DNA of 64,000 nt, taken from assembly GCA_038503065.1 (NCBI GenBank), contig JBCAMK010000005.1, positions 558,001-622,000 of the forward strand, given 5' to 3'. The position numbers were made by a program, and so were the translations under genes. Positions 12,327 through 22,865 of the stretch are shown in pieces; the stretch's first letter is position 1; every line of letters begins with the position of its first letter. The stretch is from Paragyromitra xinjiangensis. Its lineage: Eukaryota > Ascomycota > Pezizomycetes > Pezizales > Discinaceae. The notes under the pieces were generated by a model. The model was not told the origin of the DNA. It was given only the letters and a program-made list of their open reading frames with translations, and did no database searches.

Positions 12327-13850
12327 TGAATGGAATAGTCTTGAAGGATAACAATAGTGAAAATGAGCTTTTTGGGAAGAAGGATAAGAGCGTTGATTTG
12401 AGATATGTGGTGTTATTGAGGTGAGTAGATGTTATAAACTTGAAGGTCATGAGACATACTACCCGGCTTAGTGTAGATTTAGTAACTGCTGTGTTGGAAT
12501 ACGTTGTCATCAGTCTTCGGTGTGGTTCTTGTTGAATTGGCCGAAAAAGCGCCCAATCTCTCCCAATTTATCGATCTCAGGATAGCAGATTTTCCATTTT
12601 CAGTATCAAGTTTTTATGGATTCTCTGGGGCTTCATTTTAATGGATTTTTGGTAAGAGCACTAATTTTGGCGTGAGTATAGGATATCGCCGTTTTGTTTT
12701 TCGCTATCTGAGGATGTTCAGATTTGCATTGGGAGACCGGCCATCCTGTGGAACTCCATCTATTGGCCCGAAATTTGTATATATCTGGGAGCTTTCGTCT
12801 CTAGCAAAAAATCAAGCGATCTCTACTATCCACACGAGATAATTTTGACAGATCCTGTGATTGTATGTTGATTGACGCAGCGGAAAAAAAGCCTCCCAAA
12901 TCCGCCACCTTGGCTTCCCTTTGGCTGAATGCCGGATACGAATAGTGCGAGTGCTAGCAGTATTAGGAAGCTCACAATCGCGATTTCCAATAGATTCCAA
13001 TTTAGGTTTATCGAGTGATATTCTGTGTATCTATAAAATTGTGAGAACTCCTAGTAGTTCAATTCCGTAATACTGCGCTTCGCGCAGCTAGGAGACAGAG
13101 TCAGAAATAATATACACGATTTAGAATCACCCTAGCCTGGGTGACCATGGGGGTTAGAATAGTTTTTTTTGTTTTCTGATAGGACGAGGGTTAGGGTCTA
13201 AAGCTGTATAGTTAGTAGGAATTATCGATTGGTTGGTTGATTGGTTGATAATTCATACACGAGTAGAAACCATCAGTTTCGTTGTGCGATACCTATTCGA
13301 TGATCTATTCAATCCATTTCCATAGCGGTGCACAAACGACTCTTTGGGTTGATACAGATGCTATAGGGTATACAGGGGAGCACCGTAACTTAGATGGGTG
13401 AATATCTCTAAAATAAACCAGGATGTAAGGAATAAAAAGTGTATAAAAGGAGCACACACCATTATTACCAAATCTAACACTTAGCCTTCCTCAGCCAACG
13501 CTTAGCTACCCTCTTATTTCTACAGCTATTTAGAGATCAAGAAGAGTCTGACTCGTATTCTGAGTGTGCGCTCATGACTGGCATTATCGCTCCAAAAAAC
13601 AAGACATTTGAGTGACCTATTACTATTAAACCGACTAATTTGCCTATACACTATTCCATGCTCAAAAATCTACCGCTTAAATTTCGCTTTCTCCACCGCT
13701 ATGGGAGACTCATAGAGACAATATCGCTCATGATAAACGAAACAAACGGTACCAAAAACCCCAAAAGCACCACAAGAGATGAACCCAACCAAAAAACCAA
13801 AACCCACTCCACTCTCTCCGCTACCCCATCCCCCATCCCCCATCCTTCCC
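12327..13850. other. intergenic, no supported gene
   Basis: 1.5 kb separating two minus-strand genes. It contains the promoter of the histidine kinase (near 12327-12700) and the 3' flank of the VWA gene. No conserved open frame is visible. A short GC palindrome (gcgcttcgcgc, near 13077) and an AT-rich stretch are the only marked features. Confidence 0.5.
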
Positions 13851-16646
13851 CTACCCCATTGCCGTATCCTGCGCCTCTCCCACCCCCACAACATCCTCCG
13901 GCCTCTCAAACACACACTCCGCCTCCACCCCCCACCTACCTTTAATCTCCCACACACACTCCGCCGTACTCTTCCCTGACCCCAACTCCTTCAAAAACCC
14001 CAACCACCTCCCCATAGCCGGCCCCCCCACCGCCTCAACCCACAACATCTCATCCTTACACCTCCTCAACCCCTCCACCTCCCCCCTCGCCAAGGGCCTA
14101 AACCTCCCACCTATCAACTCCTCAACCCACCCCTCCCTCCCCATCAACCCCACCACACCATCAACCTTCGCGCCCATCCGAACCTTATCACTCTGTCCAA
14201 GCTCAGAAACATACCTCCCCGTAACATGATGCAACAGCTTCTTCCACACAATCTTCGTAAGAACCTCTTGATCCGCATTAAGCTCCCGCGCGATCGAGAC
14301 CATGAGGACGAACCCATCGATCGGGTATTTCCATATTAACCCTAGTTCGCCCTTCGGCGCTGTGACGATGGACTTGACCCAGGACCCGAGAGTGTCCTTT
14401 ACTCCATCGCCGCTCATTTTCACATTGTTCAGGATACTACTCCTCAGCCACGTGAGTGCATCCCGACGCTGCAGGTTCTCAGCGGACCCGTCTAGCGCAC
14501 ACCAGGCTTTAGTGCGGAGGTGGTGGTCTAGGATTGAGAGGAATAGGATTGGGAGGAGGGGTTGAGATGGTGCGTCGAAGTAGTCGATTGCTTTTGCGAG
14601 GGAGTCGCGCCAGCGCTGGGAGGTGCGGGACCAGGATATGAGTGGGAGGGTGCTGGTGGCGGGTTCGCGGAATGGGGTCTCGCCTTGGGCGAGGATGTAG
14701 ATTGAGCAGTTCTCGCAGACGATCCAGGCGCTGATGATGTCGTATTCGGGGGAGGAGCCGGCTGCAAGGGGGTAGGTTAGGGTACGGGGGGAGGGTCGGA
14801 CGGCGGGGTGGTTGTGGGGTCGTTTGAAGAGGATCGTGAGGGTGCTGTTGGATTCGAAGCAGATGGGGCAGTCGCCGTGGAAGGTGTCAGGGCTGGGTGT
14901 GGTGGGTGGGGGGGTGTATTGTGGGATGGGGGCGAGTTGTTGCTGCTGCTGTTGCTGTTGTTGTTGGTGGACTCGTCGTACGGAGGAGACGGAAGAGCTG
15001 GACCAGTTGTCGCGGGAGGTTTGTTGGTGTGAGTCGATTGCTTGGGTGATGATTTCGGCCCTGTTGTAGTGTGAGTTCCGACGATGGGATTCACGGATCT
15101 GGCTTTGGAGGACAGAGAACTCGGGGCCGACGATGGACTGGCGGTTTTGAAGAGCTTCTGTGATACGGCGAATGGAACTGGCGGCCACGGGGTCGACAGG
15201 AGCAGCACCGGGAAGGTAAGGAGCAGGGTTGGGTGGGGGAATAGCATTTTGGCGCTGCAGCCAGGAGAGTGCCGATGCACTTCGCCCGCGAGACTGCGCA
15301 GATAGGAGGATAGACTGGAGGTTGTTCTGGTTACCGAGAAGTTGGCCAACTTGATCGTTATTCAGGTCTGTATTGAAGAGGTTGTCAAAGTCGATTGTCA
15401 GATCATCTGATAATGCAAGTTCACTTTCGCCAAGCATACGAGCTGGGGGGATTATGAGTTCCTGGAACGCGGATTCGGGGAAGATGGTTGGTAGTGAATC
15501 CCAGGTTGTGAAGTCGTCTAAAATAGGTTGTTCGATGCCTTCTGGTAAGAGGGCGTTGAAACAGCCTTTTGTTGCTAAAACGTAACATTTCCCACCGACT
15601 GTGATGTCTTGGTATAGTAGTGCTGAGTGTGGGACCGCGGCGAATGGGGATATTCCGACGGAGATGTTGCATCTGGAGGGATTGTGAGATCTGCTATCGA
15701 ATATAACAATTACGCAAGGCACACCGTGCATGCTTTTGCTAGCTAGATTCGCAGCGAAGGTGTTGACACCCCGAGATGGAATTTCTCCATCTGTGAGAAG
15801 GAACCATGGGTTTGTCCTCTTCAGTATTGTCAGGTGGGGTTGAGATTCTAGCAACACTACTGGATCAGTCCCGCCCCAGGGCTGAAGAGCAAGAAGGTTT
15901 CGGATCTGGACAGGATGATTCGCAGCATGGTTCCATGGGAGAACTCTGACGTTTTGAGCCATATTGGCGGGTGAGAGCTGGGAAACGACCTTCAGCATGA
16001 ACTCCCTCTCGGAGGCTAGGACACGGCCGGCCGTCGAGCCGGATATGTCAACTGCCAGAGAAATACGACATTCTTTGAACGGTCTAGGTTCGGATGTTGA
16101 CTCTGCTTCTGCAGTAGGTATTTCTGGACTAACAGGATCGTTCTGTGGGGATTGCTGGAAAATTCTAGGATTTGGTGGTTGAAATGGATTTGGGTTCCCC
16201 ACTAGTGGGGGGAAAACATGAGAGGGGCTTTCTGGCAGGCTTTGAAATGGACCTTGCCCTGGTTCACTTTGGACCGCCTGAGGCTGAACGTGTAAAAAAC
16301 CACCTTGGGGATTTTGGATTTGGGGCCCGTGGAAAAGGTGCGGTGGCGGCGGGACGGGGACTTGCGGTCCAAAGGATGGTAGGTATGATTGTTGGGCTAG
16401 GATCTGGGGGGGACGAACAGCTACACCCCCCCATTGTTGCCCGGGGGCTGCTTGGGGCTGCTGCTGCACTTGCCCTTGCGCTTGTTGCGGGTTCTGTATC
16501 TGCTGCTGTGCCTGTTGATTTCGTGCTGACTGCTGTGCTCGCAGTATCTGTTGGTATTGCTGTACTTGTACTTGTAGCTGTGGATCGAAAGACGAGAGAG
16601 GTCTGGGTTTCCCGCTCTCGGGCGGCGGCGATGGGTCTTGATCCAT
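13851..16646 (-). CDS. VWA-domain protein with Gln-rich N-terminus, poly-Gln tract and paired-Cys motif
   Basis: Intronless 931-aa protein. Residues 1-190 are Gln/Pro-rich and probably disordered. Residues 190-400 form a von Willebrand A domain with a complete metal-ion site: DISGST at 200-205, the Thr in GGTDP, and the Asp in LTDGEIP. Such domains bind a divalent cation and usually mediate protein contacts. A run of ten Gln, encoded by CAG/CAA repeats around 14935-14965, precedes a Cys-pair module (CPICFES then CENC about 60 residues later) that looks like a partial zinc-binding or RING-like knuckle but lacks the full eight-ligand pattern. The C-terminal 300 residues are helical and unfamiliar. 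Fungal genomes often hold large VWA proteins of this type with unknown roles. The start at 16646 is the first Met of the frame. I see no signal peptide or membrane segment, so an intracellular scaffold role is likely but unproven. Confidence 0.8.
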   Translation of the reverse strand: MDQDPSPPPESGKPRPLSSFDPQLQVQVQQYQQILRAQQSARNQQAQQQIQNPQQAQGQVQQQPQAAPGQQWGGVAVRPPQILAQQSYLPSFGPQVPVPPPPHLFHGPQIQNPQGGFLHVQPQAVQSEPGQGPFQSLPESPSHVFPPLVGNPNPFQPPNPRIFQQSPQNDPVSPEIPTAEAESTSEPRPFKECRISLAVDISGSTAGRVLASEREFMLKVVSQLSPANMAQNVRVLPWNHAANHPVQIRNLLALQPWGGTDPVVLLESQPHLTILKRTNPWFLLTDGEIPSRGVNTFAANLASKSMHGVPCVIVIFDSRSHNPSRCNISVGISPFAAVPHSALLYQDITVGGKCYVLATKGCFNALLPEGIEQPILDDFTTWDSLPTIFPESAFQELIIPPARMLGESELALSDDLTIDFDNLFNTDLNNDQVGQLLGNQNNLQSILLSAQSRGRSASALSWLQRQNAIPPPNPAPYLPGAAPVDPVAASSIRRITEALQNRQSIVGPEFSVLQSQIRESHRRNSHYNRAEIITQAIDSHQQTSRDNWSSSSVSSVRRVHQQQQQQQQQQLAPIPQYTPPPTTPSPDTFHGDCPICFESNSTLTILFKRPHNHPAVRPSPRTLTYPLAAGSSPEYDIISAWIVCENCSIYILAQGETPFREPATSTLPLISWSRTSQRWRDSLAKAIDYFDAPSQPLLPILFLSILDHHLRTKAWCALDGSAENLQRRDALTWLRSSILNNVKMSGDGVKDTLGSWVKSIVTAPKGELGLIWKYPIDGFVLMVSIARELNADQEVLTKIVWKKLLHHVTGRYVSELGQSDKVRMGAKVDGVVGLMGREGWVEELIGGRFRPLARGEVEGLRRCKDEMLWVEAVGGPAMGRWLGFLKELGSGKSTAECVWEIKGRWGVEAECVFERPEDVVGVGEAQDTAMG

Positions 16647-17698
16647 CAGGAGTTACTACAGGTGTGAAAAGGCGTAATAGGATCTCTAAGAGGATGAACA
16701 CTAGATAATAGGGCGGAAATAGCAGGACGGAACGTAAAATACTGCAGGGCGAAGGGGCTATGTATGTATCACAGTAATCTCCAAGAGCTTCACAGGATGG
16801 GACAGGATACACGTAATATATACTGGCAAAAGCAACAAACCTCAAAGCACAAAGATGAGTCTCGATGTGACTCCCAACTGCAAGTTTGCTGCTTCTTCCT
16901 CTTTTCGATTCTAGGCACCGACAAGTAGAGTGGCTGTGGGGCTGAGCGTTCAATCCCATTGTTGCGAAGAGCCGCAAGTGTTTCTACGAAACCGTCCACT
17001 TATTCTCTCCGGAGATAAGAGCAAGCTTCCCCGATATGCATGAAACGTCGGTAATTACCTGAATCTCCGATCGCGTTATGACTAATATTCGTATCCCCCT
17101 TTCCTATTTTCGATACGTTATCAGTTTCATCCTGCGACTGTGCATTCGCCTATCAGAACACCCCATTTGCCGAGTGATTTGCGGTGACAGTAGGAGTAGG
17201 GTTTGGGATCCTGAATCTGGGTGTGGGGGAAACGTGGTACACGAAACAATTCCTATCCCTGACCACCAGCGAGAATTAAATTCCTACCTCTACAGTTTTA
17301 TAGTAAGAAGGGGGATAAAGCCTCAGTTTAAGTACTCCAACACGCGAACAGGAGTGTATTTCCCTATAGATGGATCACGACACAGTGACGTTTCAGCCAA
17401 GACCTATAAACACGGCCGCGATATCCGTTATCGCGATAGTAGTGTTCCTGCAGCTGCATAGATCTTCGCTACTCTACTATAACGAGACTTCACCGAGTAG
17501 GTGAATAGGAAAATAGATATTCCGCCCGCGGTATTGTTCCTAAGCAATTACTACAAATGACGCAATGGTGATAACACGAACCCAATACCACGATATAAAA
17601 ACACTTCTTCCTCCTCCCACAGCCATTCTCATATCTCGCATACTATTAACTACCCCCTCTAAAACCCCCATTTACAATCAACCCCTCAAACTACCACC
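16647..17698. other. divergent intergenic region (VWA gene and SDR gene promoters)
   Basis: 1.05 kb between the 5' ends of the minus-strand VWA gene and the plus-strand SDR gene, so it should carry both promoters. A 127-codon plus-strand frame (17078-17461) has no domain and no splice partners; I do not call it. A ggccgcgatatcc...gcgatag stretch near 17415-17440 is locally palindromic. Confidence 0.5.
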
Positions 17699-18767
17699 AT
17701 GGAAACCGCCAAAAACCTCGCAAAAAAAACCATCTCCCCCACCTCCCAATTCGCCACCGGTACCACTCCCCTCCTCTCCCTCCACCCTTACTAACACGCC
17801 CAGGCCACCAGCCTCCAATCCAACACCAAGACCGTCCCGGCCTCGAATCCAAAATGGATCCTCGCCCCGTCTTCAACAAGCTCCCCACCCCATCCGGCGG
17901 ATACCAACTCTACCAAGCCGCCGGCAAGCTCGCCGGTAAAAAGGCATTAATAACCGGTGGCGACAGCGGGATTGGCCGTGCTGTTGCTGTACTGTACGCT
18001 ATGGAGGGTGCGGACTCGGCGATTGTGTATCTATCCGAGGAAGAGAGCGACGCTCAGGAAACCAAGAAACTAGTAGAGGGGTACGGGGCGAGGTGTTTTT
18101 TGTTTCCGATGGATTTGACAAAAGCGGAGAATTGTAAAAGGGTTGTGGAGGAGGCGGTAGGTGCGTTGGGGGGACTGAATGTGCTGGTTAATAATGCGGC
18201 GACGCAGCTGTCGCAGGAGAGTATTTTGGATATTTCAGAGTGGGTATGGACTGGGTTTTGAGTAGTGGGGGTTACTAACAGTAGTAGGGAGCAATGGGAT
18301 AACACCTTCAAAACGAACATCTACTCCATCTTCTACATGTCCAAATACAGGTCCACTCTCCCCCCTCCACATCACACCCCCTCTAACCCTCCCTTAGTCT
18401 CCCCCATCTCTCCTCCGGAGACACAATCATCAACAACGCCTCCATAAACCACTACGTTGGCAAGCCCAACCTCCTCGACTACACGTCTACCAAAGGAGCC
18501 ATAGTCGCCTTCACACGCTCCCTCTCGAACCAGCTATGTCCAAAAGGGATTCGCGTGAATGCAGTTGCTCCAGGACCGATATGGACGCCGTTGGTGGTCT
18601 CGACTATGACGGGGGATGATCTGGATGGGTTTTCGGAGACGCCGATGGGGAGGGCGGGACAGCCGAGTGAGGTGGCTACGTGTTTTGTGTTTTTGGCTAG
18701 TGCGGATAGTAGTTTTATTAGTGGGCAGACTTTGCATCCGAATGGTGGGAGTGTGGTTAATGGTTGA
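17699..18767 (+). CDS. short-chain dehydrogenase/reductase (glucose/ribitol dehydrogenase-like clade)
   Basis: Four exons, 17699-17759, 17804-18239, 18288-18350 and 18398-18767, encode 309 aa. The introns are very short (44, 48, 47 nt) and the first two have textbook TTACTAACA branch sites. All classical SDR motifs are present: TGGDSGIG for NAD(P) binding, NNAA, the catalytic Ser in NNASINHY, and YTSTK for the Tyr/Lys pair. A long N-terminal extension with PGLESKMDPRP is typical of the clade that includes plant glucose/ribitol dehydrogenase homologues and bacterial YhdF/YghA-type enzymes. It ends with SFISGQTLHPNGGSVVNG. The substrate is not set by sequence. It stands head-on to three minus-strand genes for a mutarotase, an acid-sugar kinase and a DenD-like dehydrogenase, so a sugar or sugar-acid substrate is a reasonable inference. 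The third intron starts with a weak donor (GTCCAC), the least certain junction here. Confidence 0.88.
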
Positions 18768-18978
18768 TGGGGGGGGTGGTGGGTGTAGATAATTCTGTAG
18801 GAAGAATAATGAGGTTTAAAGTATGGGCTTAGGTGCTACTTTTTGCTTTAGTGAAGGTTTTGGTGGATGGGAATGGGAGGGGTTGTGGGTTTCCGTCATA
18901 GAGTCTCACTCGAGTGCTTGGTTATTTCTATTTTTAGATGTGTGCTGCGCGATATAAACATCTACGGCACACTCGCCC

Positions 18979-19146
18979 TATAAGAATATTATTTATAAGA
19001 ATATTCTTAGCGGAGCACCCCCCGAAACTACCTCCCTAGTCCGTATTTGGTAAAGTTTTCCCTGTAAACCTTCTCTATTGGGTTAGATCACCCTTCTTAT
19101 AAGAATATTCTTCTGTATTCTCGGTCCCAGTGGTATTCTTATAGAG
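18979..19146. repeat. clustered copies of an AT palindrome (TATAAGAATATTCTTATA type)
   Basis: The self-complementary core taagaatattctta, or half of it, occurs several times: near 18980-19012 (one half copy then a near-full copy), 19095-19112 (a near-full copy) and 19133-19146 (a half copy). The spacing and orientation resemble remains of terminal or sub-terminal repeats of a small transposon, but no target duplication could be defined. Confidence 0.45.
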
Positions 19147-19626
19147 CGATTGTACTGTATATGCTCTGGTTACGCAGATCTAAATATTCTCGTTGCACTC
19201 GTATTGTCAGACTAGCTATTCTGCATCTCGCTACTGCCGCCTGGGCATACACATTGGTATTGTGGGTGTCTCGGCGCGGTTGATATCGAGGGTGCATTTT
19301 CTATAGGTTCTCCCATCAGCACCGAGGTTGCTAATGAGTGCCTTTTCTTGTTTTTCGTCCTTTTTTATGTTGTCGTTGTTGCATTAGTGCCTATTGGGAG
19401 AATCCCCGGTAGGAGTTAGAATGATAGAATATGTAATGTGTCTAGTTAGTGTTTCTTGTAACTCAGTAGTATCGGGGAGCGAAAGTGGTAAGAGGCTACA
19501 TGCATATGTTGTAGTTTCAGGGCTAGGGTTGGGTTGCTCGGCGATACTTGAGAATTATCGTTCTACTAGACTTCTCGCGTTCCATTTAAAGGGCGGTAAA
19601 CTGATAAACAAGTATGACGGCAAAAA

Positions 19627-19700
19627 AGTGGTGTAGTGGTTAACACTCCGCCCTTCGCCCTGTCAGCCCCCCACAAGGTTCCTGAGATGGGTTTGGTTTC
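19627..19700 (+). other. tRNA-like segment, possible SINE head or tRNA relic
   Basis: The sequence gtggtgtagtggttaacact matches the D-arm and A-box region of eukaryotic tRNAs (Glu/Asp/Gly type), followed by a CCGCCCTTCGCCC segment where the anticodon arm would be and by aaggttcctgaga, a poor B-box. The acceptor and T stems do not pair well, so it is not a working tRNA. It could be a tRNA-derived SINE head or a decayed tRNA gene. Confidence 0.3.
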
Positions 19701-19925
19701 ACTGCTCAGCTTTTTCTTACTGTGCGTTTTGGGGTTCCCTTTAGTCTCGTGCCCAGCCCCATACACGCAGCTTGCTGCGTACCGTTGGGTTCCCTTATAT
19801 AATTTCTTGAGCGAATTTCAGCAGGGTAATCTCTGGAATATCTACTCACTTATGTGGGTATTGATTCCATTCAAAAGACGAGTACTAAAGCAACTATATG
19901 TAGTACTGCATCTATCTAAAAATAT

Positions 19926-20445
19926 CTACTCCTTCATATAAAACACCTCCTCCATACCCTTCCACCACCCCGAACCTTCCTTACTAGAAACAGCCCCTGC
20001 AATTGGACTCTCCTATAAACCGTGTTAACCGAATCCCAGTAATTCAAGTAAGCCAACAAAACACCGCTAGGACAGTAGAACACGACAAACCTGCATCCCA
20101 TCCGTAAAATCCCACCACTCCCTAACCTTCTCATACCCCGCCATCTTCTCCATATCCGCCTTATAGTCACTCCCTACATACTTAAACGTCGCAAACAGAA
20201 TTCCTGTTTGGTCATCATAGAATATCGAATCTACTCATACTACTTAGTTAGCCAGTGACCCTAGTTCTCATCTTGGCGTTGTTTGTATATGGCGACGTAC
20301 AGTCACGAATATTGCATTCTCGGATCACTTGCAGAACTTCCGGCCACACATTCGCGTGTATTTCTTTATACTTTTCGTACGCGGATGGCTTGAGGCGTAC
20401 CCATTGTGCGAGGCGTTGCGGGGAGGGGGTGTTGGGGGATGACAT
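19926..20445 (-). CDS. L-rhamnose mutarotase family protein
   Basis: Three exons, 20445-20301, 20230-20091 and 20012-19926, give 123 aa, close to the roughly 105-residue bacterial RhaM plus a short N-terminal tail. Features of the family are present: RLAQWVRLKP near the start, YKEIHANVWPEV with the catalytic His, SIFYDDQTGILFATF, and a C-terminal WWKGMEEVFYM segment. RhaM enzymes interconvert alpha and beta anomers of L-rhamnose and similar sugars, and homologues are found in several sugar and sugar-acid gene groups. The introns are 70 and 78 nt. The gene ends 1.16 kb from the convergent SDR and starts 455 bp below the end of the OtnK-like kinase, on the same strand. The true sugar is unknown. 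Placement beside kinase and dehydrogenase genes of acid-sugar breakdown suggests it feeds that pathway. Confidence 0.85.
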
Positions 20446-20900
20446 GGGTTTCTTGGTATTTGGTAATGGGAGGTGAGGGAGATGAGGTGGTGGGGTTGTG
20501 TACCGGGTTGTGGGGTTGTTGTGGTCTGGGTCTTTTATATGCGCCTGCTCGGGAAGTCGGTGGATTTACTGCCGAGTGTGGATAGAGGGCTTTGGCGTGG
20601 GTGGGAGTAGTATGCTGAACTAGTGGTTGTATCGAGGTGGGTTGATAGTTGGGTTATGGGGTCGCTGTAGGTAATAGGCGGTTTTGTGTATGCAGCTGGA
20701 GTATACCGTACGATTTTTCACTACCGCTCACTCGTTCAGCTTCAGACTTCGTATGGGGTTACTTCAAGTTAGAGAAAACTAATCGGGCAAACTAAATCCT
20801 ACGCATTTCTACGTATCAATGAATTGTCAAACAAATCTAATCGAACCATCCTCCACAGACCCCAAATCAATCGACTAATATTTAACAGAACTACCAACCA
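20446..20900. other. short intergenic gap between two minus-strand genes
   Basis: 455 bp holding the promoter of the mutarotase gene and the 3' end of the kinase gene. It contains GT-rich and TGGGG-rich stretches but no gene. Confidence 0.55.
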
Positions 20901-22472
20901 TCACTCACTCCCACCATCTAAAGCCCACCCCTCAACAATCCCCACTAACGCCTCATCTCCACCAACATTCCCCGGAAAAACCACAAACGGCATCCCCGGG
21001 TGCCGGCTTTCCAGTTCATCACATCTCCACAACGGCACACCCGGCGCAGCCTGTCCTAGCACCATCGCCCGCTTAATTCCCAACGCTTTAGTAGCAGTAT
21101 CCGAAGACGTAATCCCGCCCTATAACCTATCAGTATCCTATCTAAACACTAGCTTATCGGAAAAACGTGATATACTTTAGCAATGATATACCTCGGCCGC
21201 TTCGAAACCCGCTTTACAATCTCCACCAACGCAGCCGCAACCACACCGCCGATATCTAACGAGCTCACAGCGTCATGACCTGTGATAACATCTCGACTCG
21301 TCATTATCAGAACATCGTTTCCAGCTCCTATCTCAGCAGATGCTGCATCAGCCGTTTCGTGGATAAGATTGCCGATCGTGTCTTTGGAGATGAGAGCTGA
21401 AACGTTGAGTTCTACTACTTTAAGTTTGTCTCCCCGACGGGCAATCAATGTATTCAACTGTGCTGTAGTTTTAGGGACATACGAGCCGGCAACGATCAAG
21501 CCGCCGTGGGTGTTACGACCATAGTCGAGGTCTAGCTCTTGGGCTGTCATAGGCGGTTTGGGAATGATGCCGAGGCGCGAGGAGACGAATGCTGCGGCTG
21601 TACGGAAGAGGAATTTTTTCCCGGATTGTTCGGCTGGTGATGTTAAATAAGCAACCTGATATGTTGAGGCAAAGGTGTTATGTACCAGCTAAAAGACCAG
21701 CTGAAAAGATATCCATATCAGACTCGGCAGCAGCGTTTACAACAACGATACTTCTAGGGGCGAGAGATAGTAGCTTCTGTTTTACTTTAGAAGCCCCGCC
21801 CTGTCGTATATCGTCTAATGTTATCGATACCACATTCTCAGGGTTGAATTTCCCTGGGGCTTTCTCTTGTATATAGTCCCGTAGATTACTGCTACAGTAC
21901 CCAAAGCTCGCATCGCGAGCAAATGGTGTCTGGCCTGCTGGGACTAACATGTTGTTCTCGAGCACGTAGTGTATATCGTCAATTGTGTACCGTCCACCCT
22001 GATAGAAGAATGGCGCTAATATCCAGGCATCGGCTTCTCCGAAGACTTCCTCTACGACTTCAGGCTCTAATGGGAAATGTCCACGTAGTGTTGAATCTCC
22101 TCGTAGGACGATCTCGAAGGGTTTATTTGCTGCTGCGGCAGCAGTTTTGAGGTTTTCACATATTTCTCGGAGAAGCAGACGTGCTTCTTGCGGTGGGAAG
22201 GCACGGGAGTTGGTGAGGATGAAGAAGCCTCTGTGGGATGTGAGGAACTCGGTTTTGAGTGTTGGGATGTCCCATACGGTTAGGACGGCGATGTCATGGC
22301 ATGTTTGAGTACCTGTGGGATCGTCATCGAGGATTACGAGCTTTGGAGCTGAGGCGTTGTTGAGGGTTGAGTGTATTTGGGCCCGGATGCTGGATTTGTT
22401 TTCGGGAGGCAAGCTGGATATTGTTTCTTCGAAAGGTAGGATTTTGTGGTGGTTAGGACTGGAAGACGACAT
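20901..22472 (-). CDS. otnK: four-carbon acid sugar kinase, OtnK-like
   Basis: Three exons, 22472-21686, 21633-21176 and 21119-20901, encode 487 aa. The start at 22472 (MSSSSPNHHK) is preferred to an in-frame Met 33 codons upstream because it lies nearer the first conserved motif. Hallmarks of the family are clear: LVILDDDPTGTQT near residue 45, FFILTNSRAF, LRGDSTLRGHFP, a YQGGRYTIDDIHY segment, and in the C-terminal nucleotide-binding domain VAGSYVP, TSRDVITG and GGITSSDTATKALG. Bacterial OtnK phosphorylates 2-oxo-tetronates (3-oxo acids derived from D-threonate or D-erythronate) so they can be decarboxylated to DHAP. Bacterial enzymes have about 420 residues. In plants and some fungi the domain is fused to others, but here it stands alone. 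The neighbour upstream on the same strand is a DenD-like dehydrogenase, the enzyme that acts before it in the bacterial erythronate route. Confidence 0.9.
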
Positions 22473-22865
22473 TGGGTGGAGACTGGTGATAGTTCTACAT
22501 CTTGCTCTCGGTAAAATGCGAGACGGGTTTATCCGGAAGTCCGGGTAATAATTGTGCTTCCCTATTATCATTGGTTCTCACTCGTGGCTGAGATTCAATG
22601 ATTGGAGTCTTAACCTCTAAGGGTGGATATCTTGCCTCTGAAATTACAGAGAGAATAATAATGGCTTTGAGCGATAGCTCGCTAGATAATAGGGCTTGAC
22701 AAAGTGTAAGCCATGACTTCTCGGGTGAATGTATTTACGGGTGGGGTTTTTGGGGGAGATTCGCAGGCCTTAAAACATGGCAATGGTATAGGAATAAGTC
22801 TTACGCGGTTACAAGTCTGTATTTTTTCTCCGTATTTTAATGTTTCTGTTCTACCCAAGAACCTA
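22473..22865. other. intergenic gap between kinase and DenD-like genes
   Basis: 393 bp with the kinase promoter and the 3' end of the DenD-like gene. No open frame of note. Confidence 0.55.

Larger units (their letters stand above)
18768..19925. other. intergenic, repeat-bearing
   Basis: 1.16 kb between convergent genes. It holds a cluster of AT palindromes (18979-19146) and a tRNA-like segment (about 19627-19700), both described separately. Two open frames of 80 and 101 codons (19394-19636, 19636-19941) have no recognisable domain and coincide with these repeats. Confidence 0.5.

Noticed and set aside
17078..17461. 127-codon plus-strand frame before the SDR gene
   Set aside because: No recognisable domain or membrane pattern; located in a divergent promoter region.
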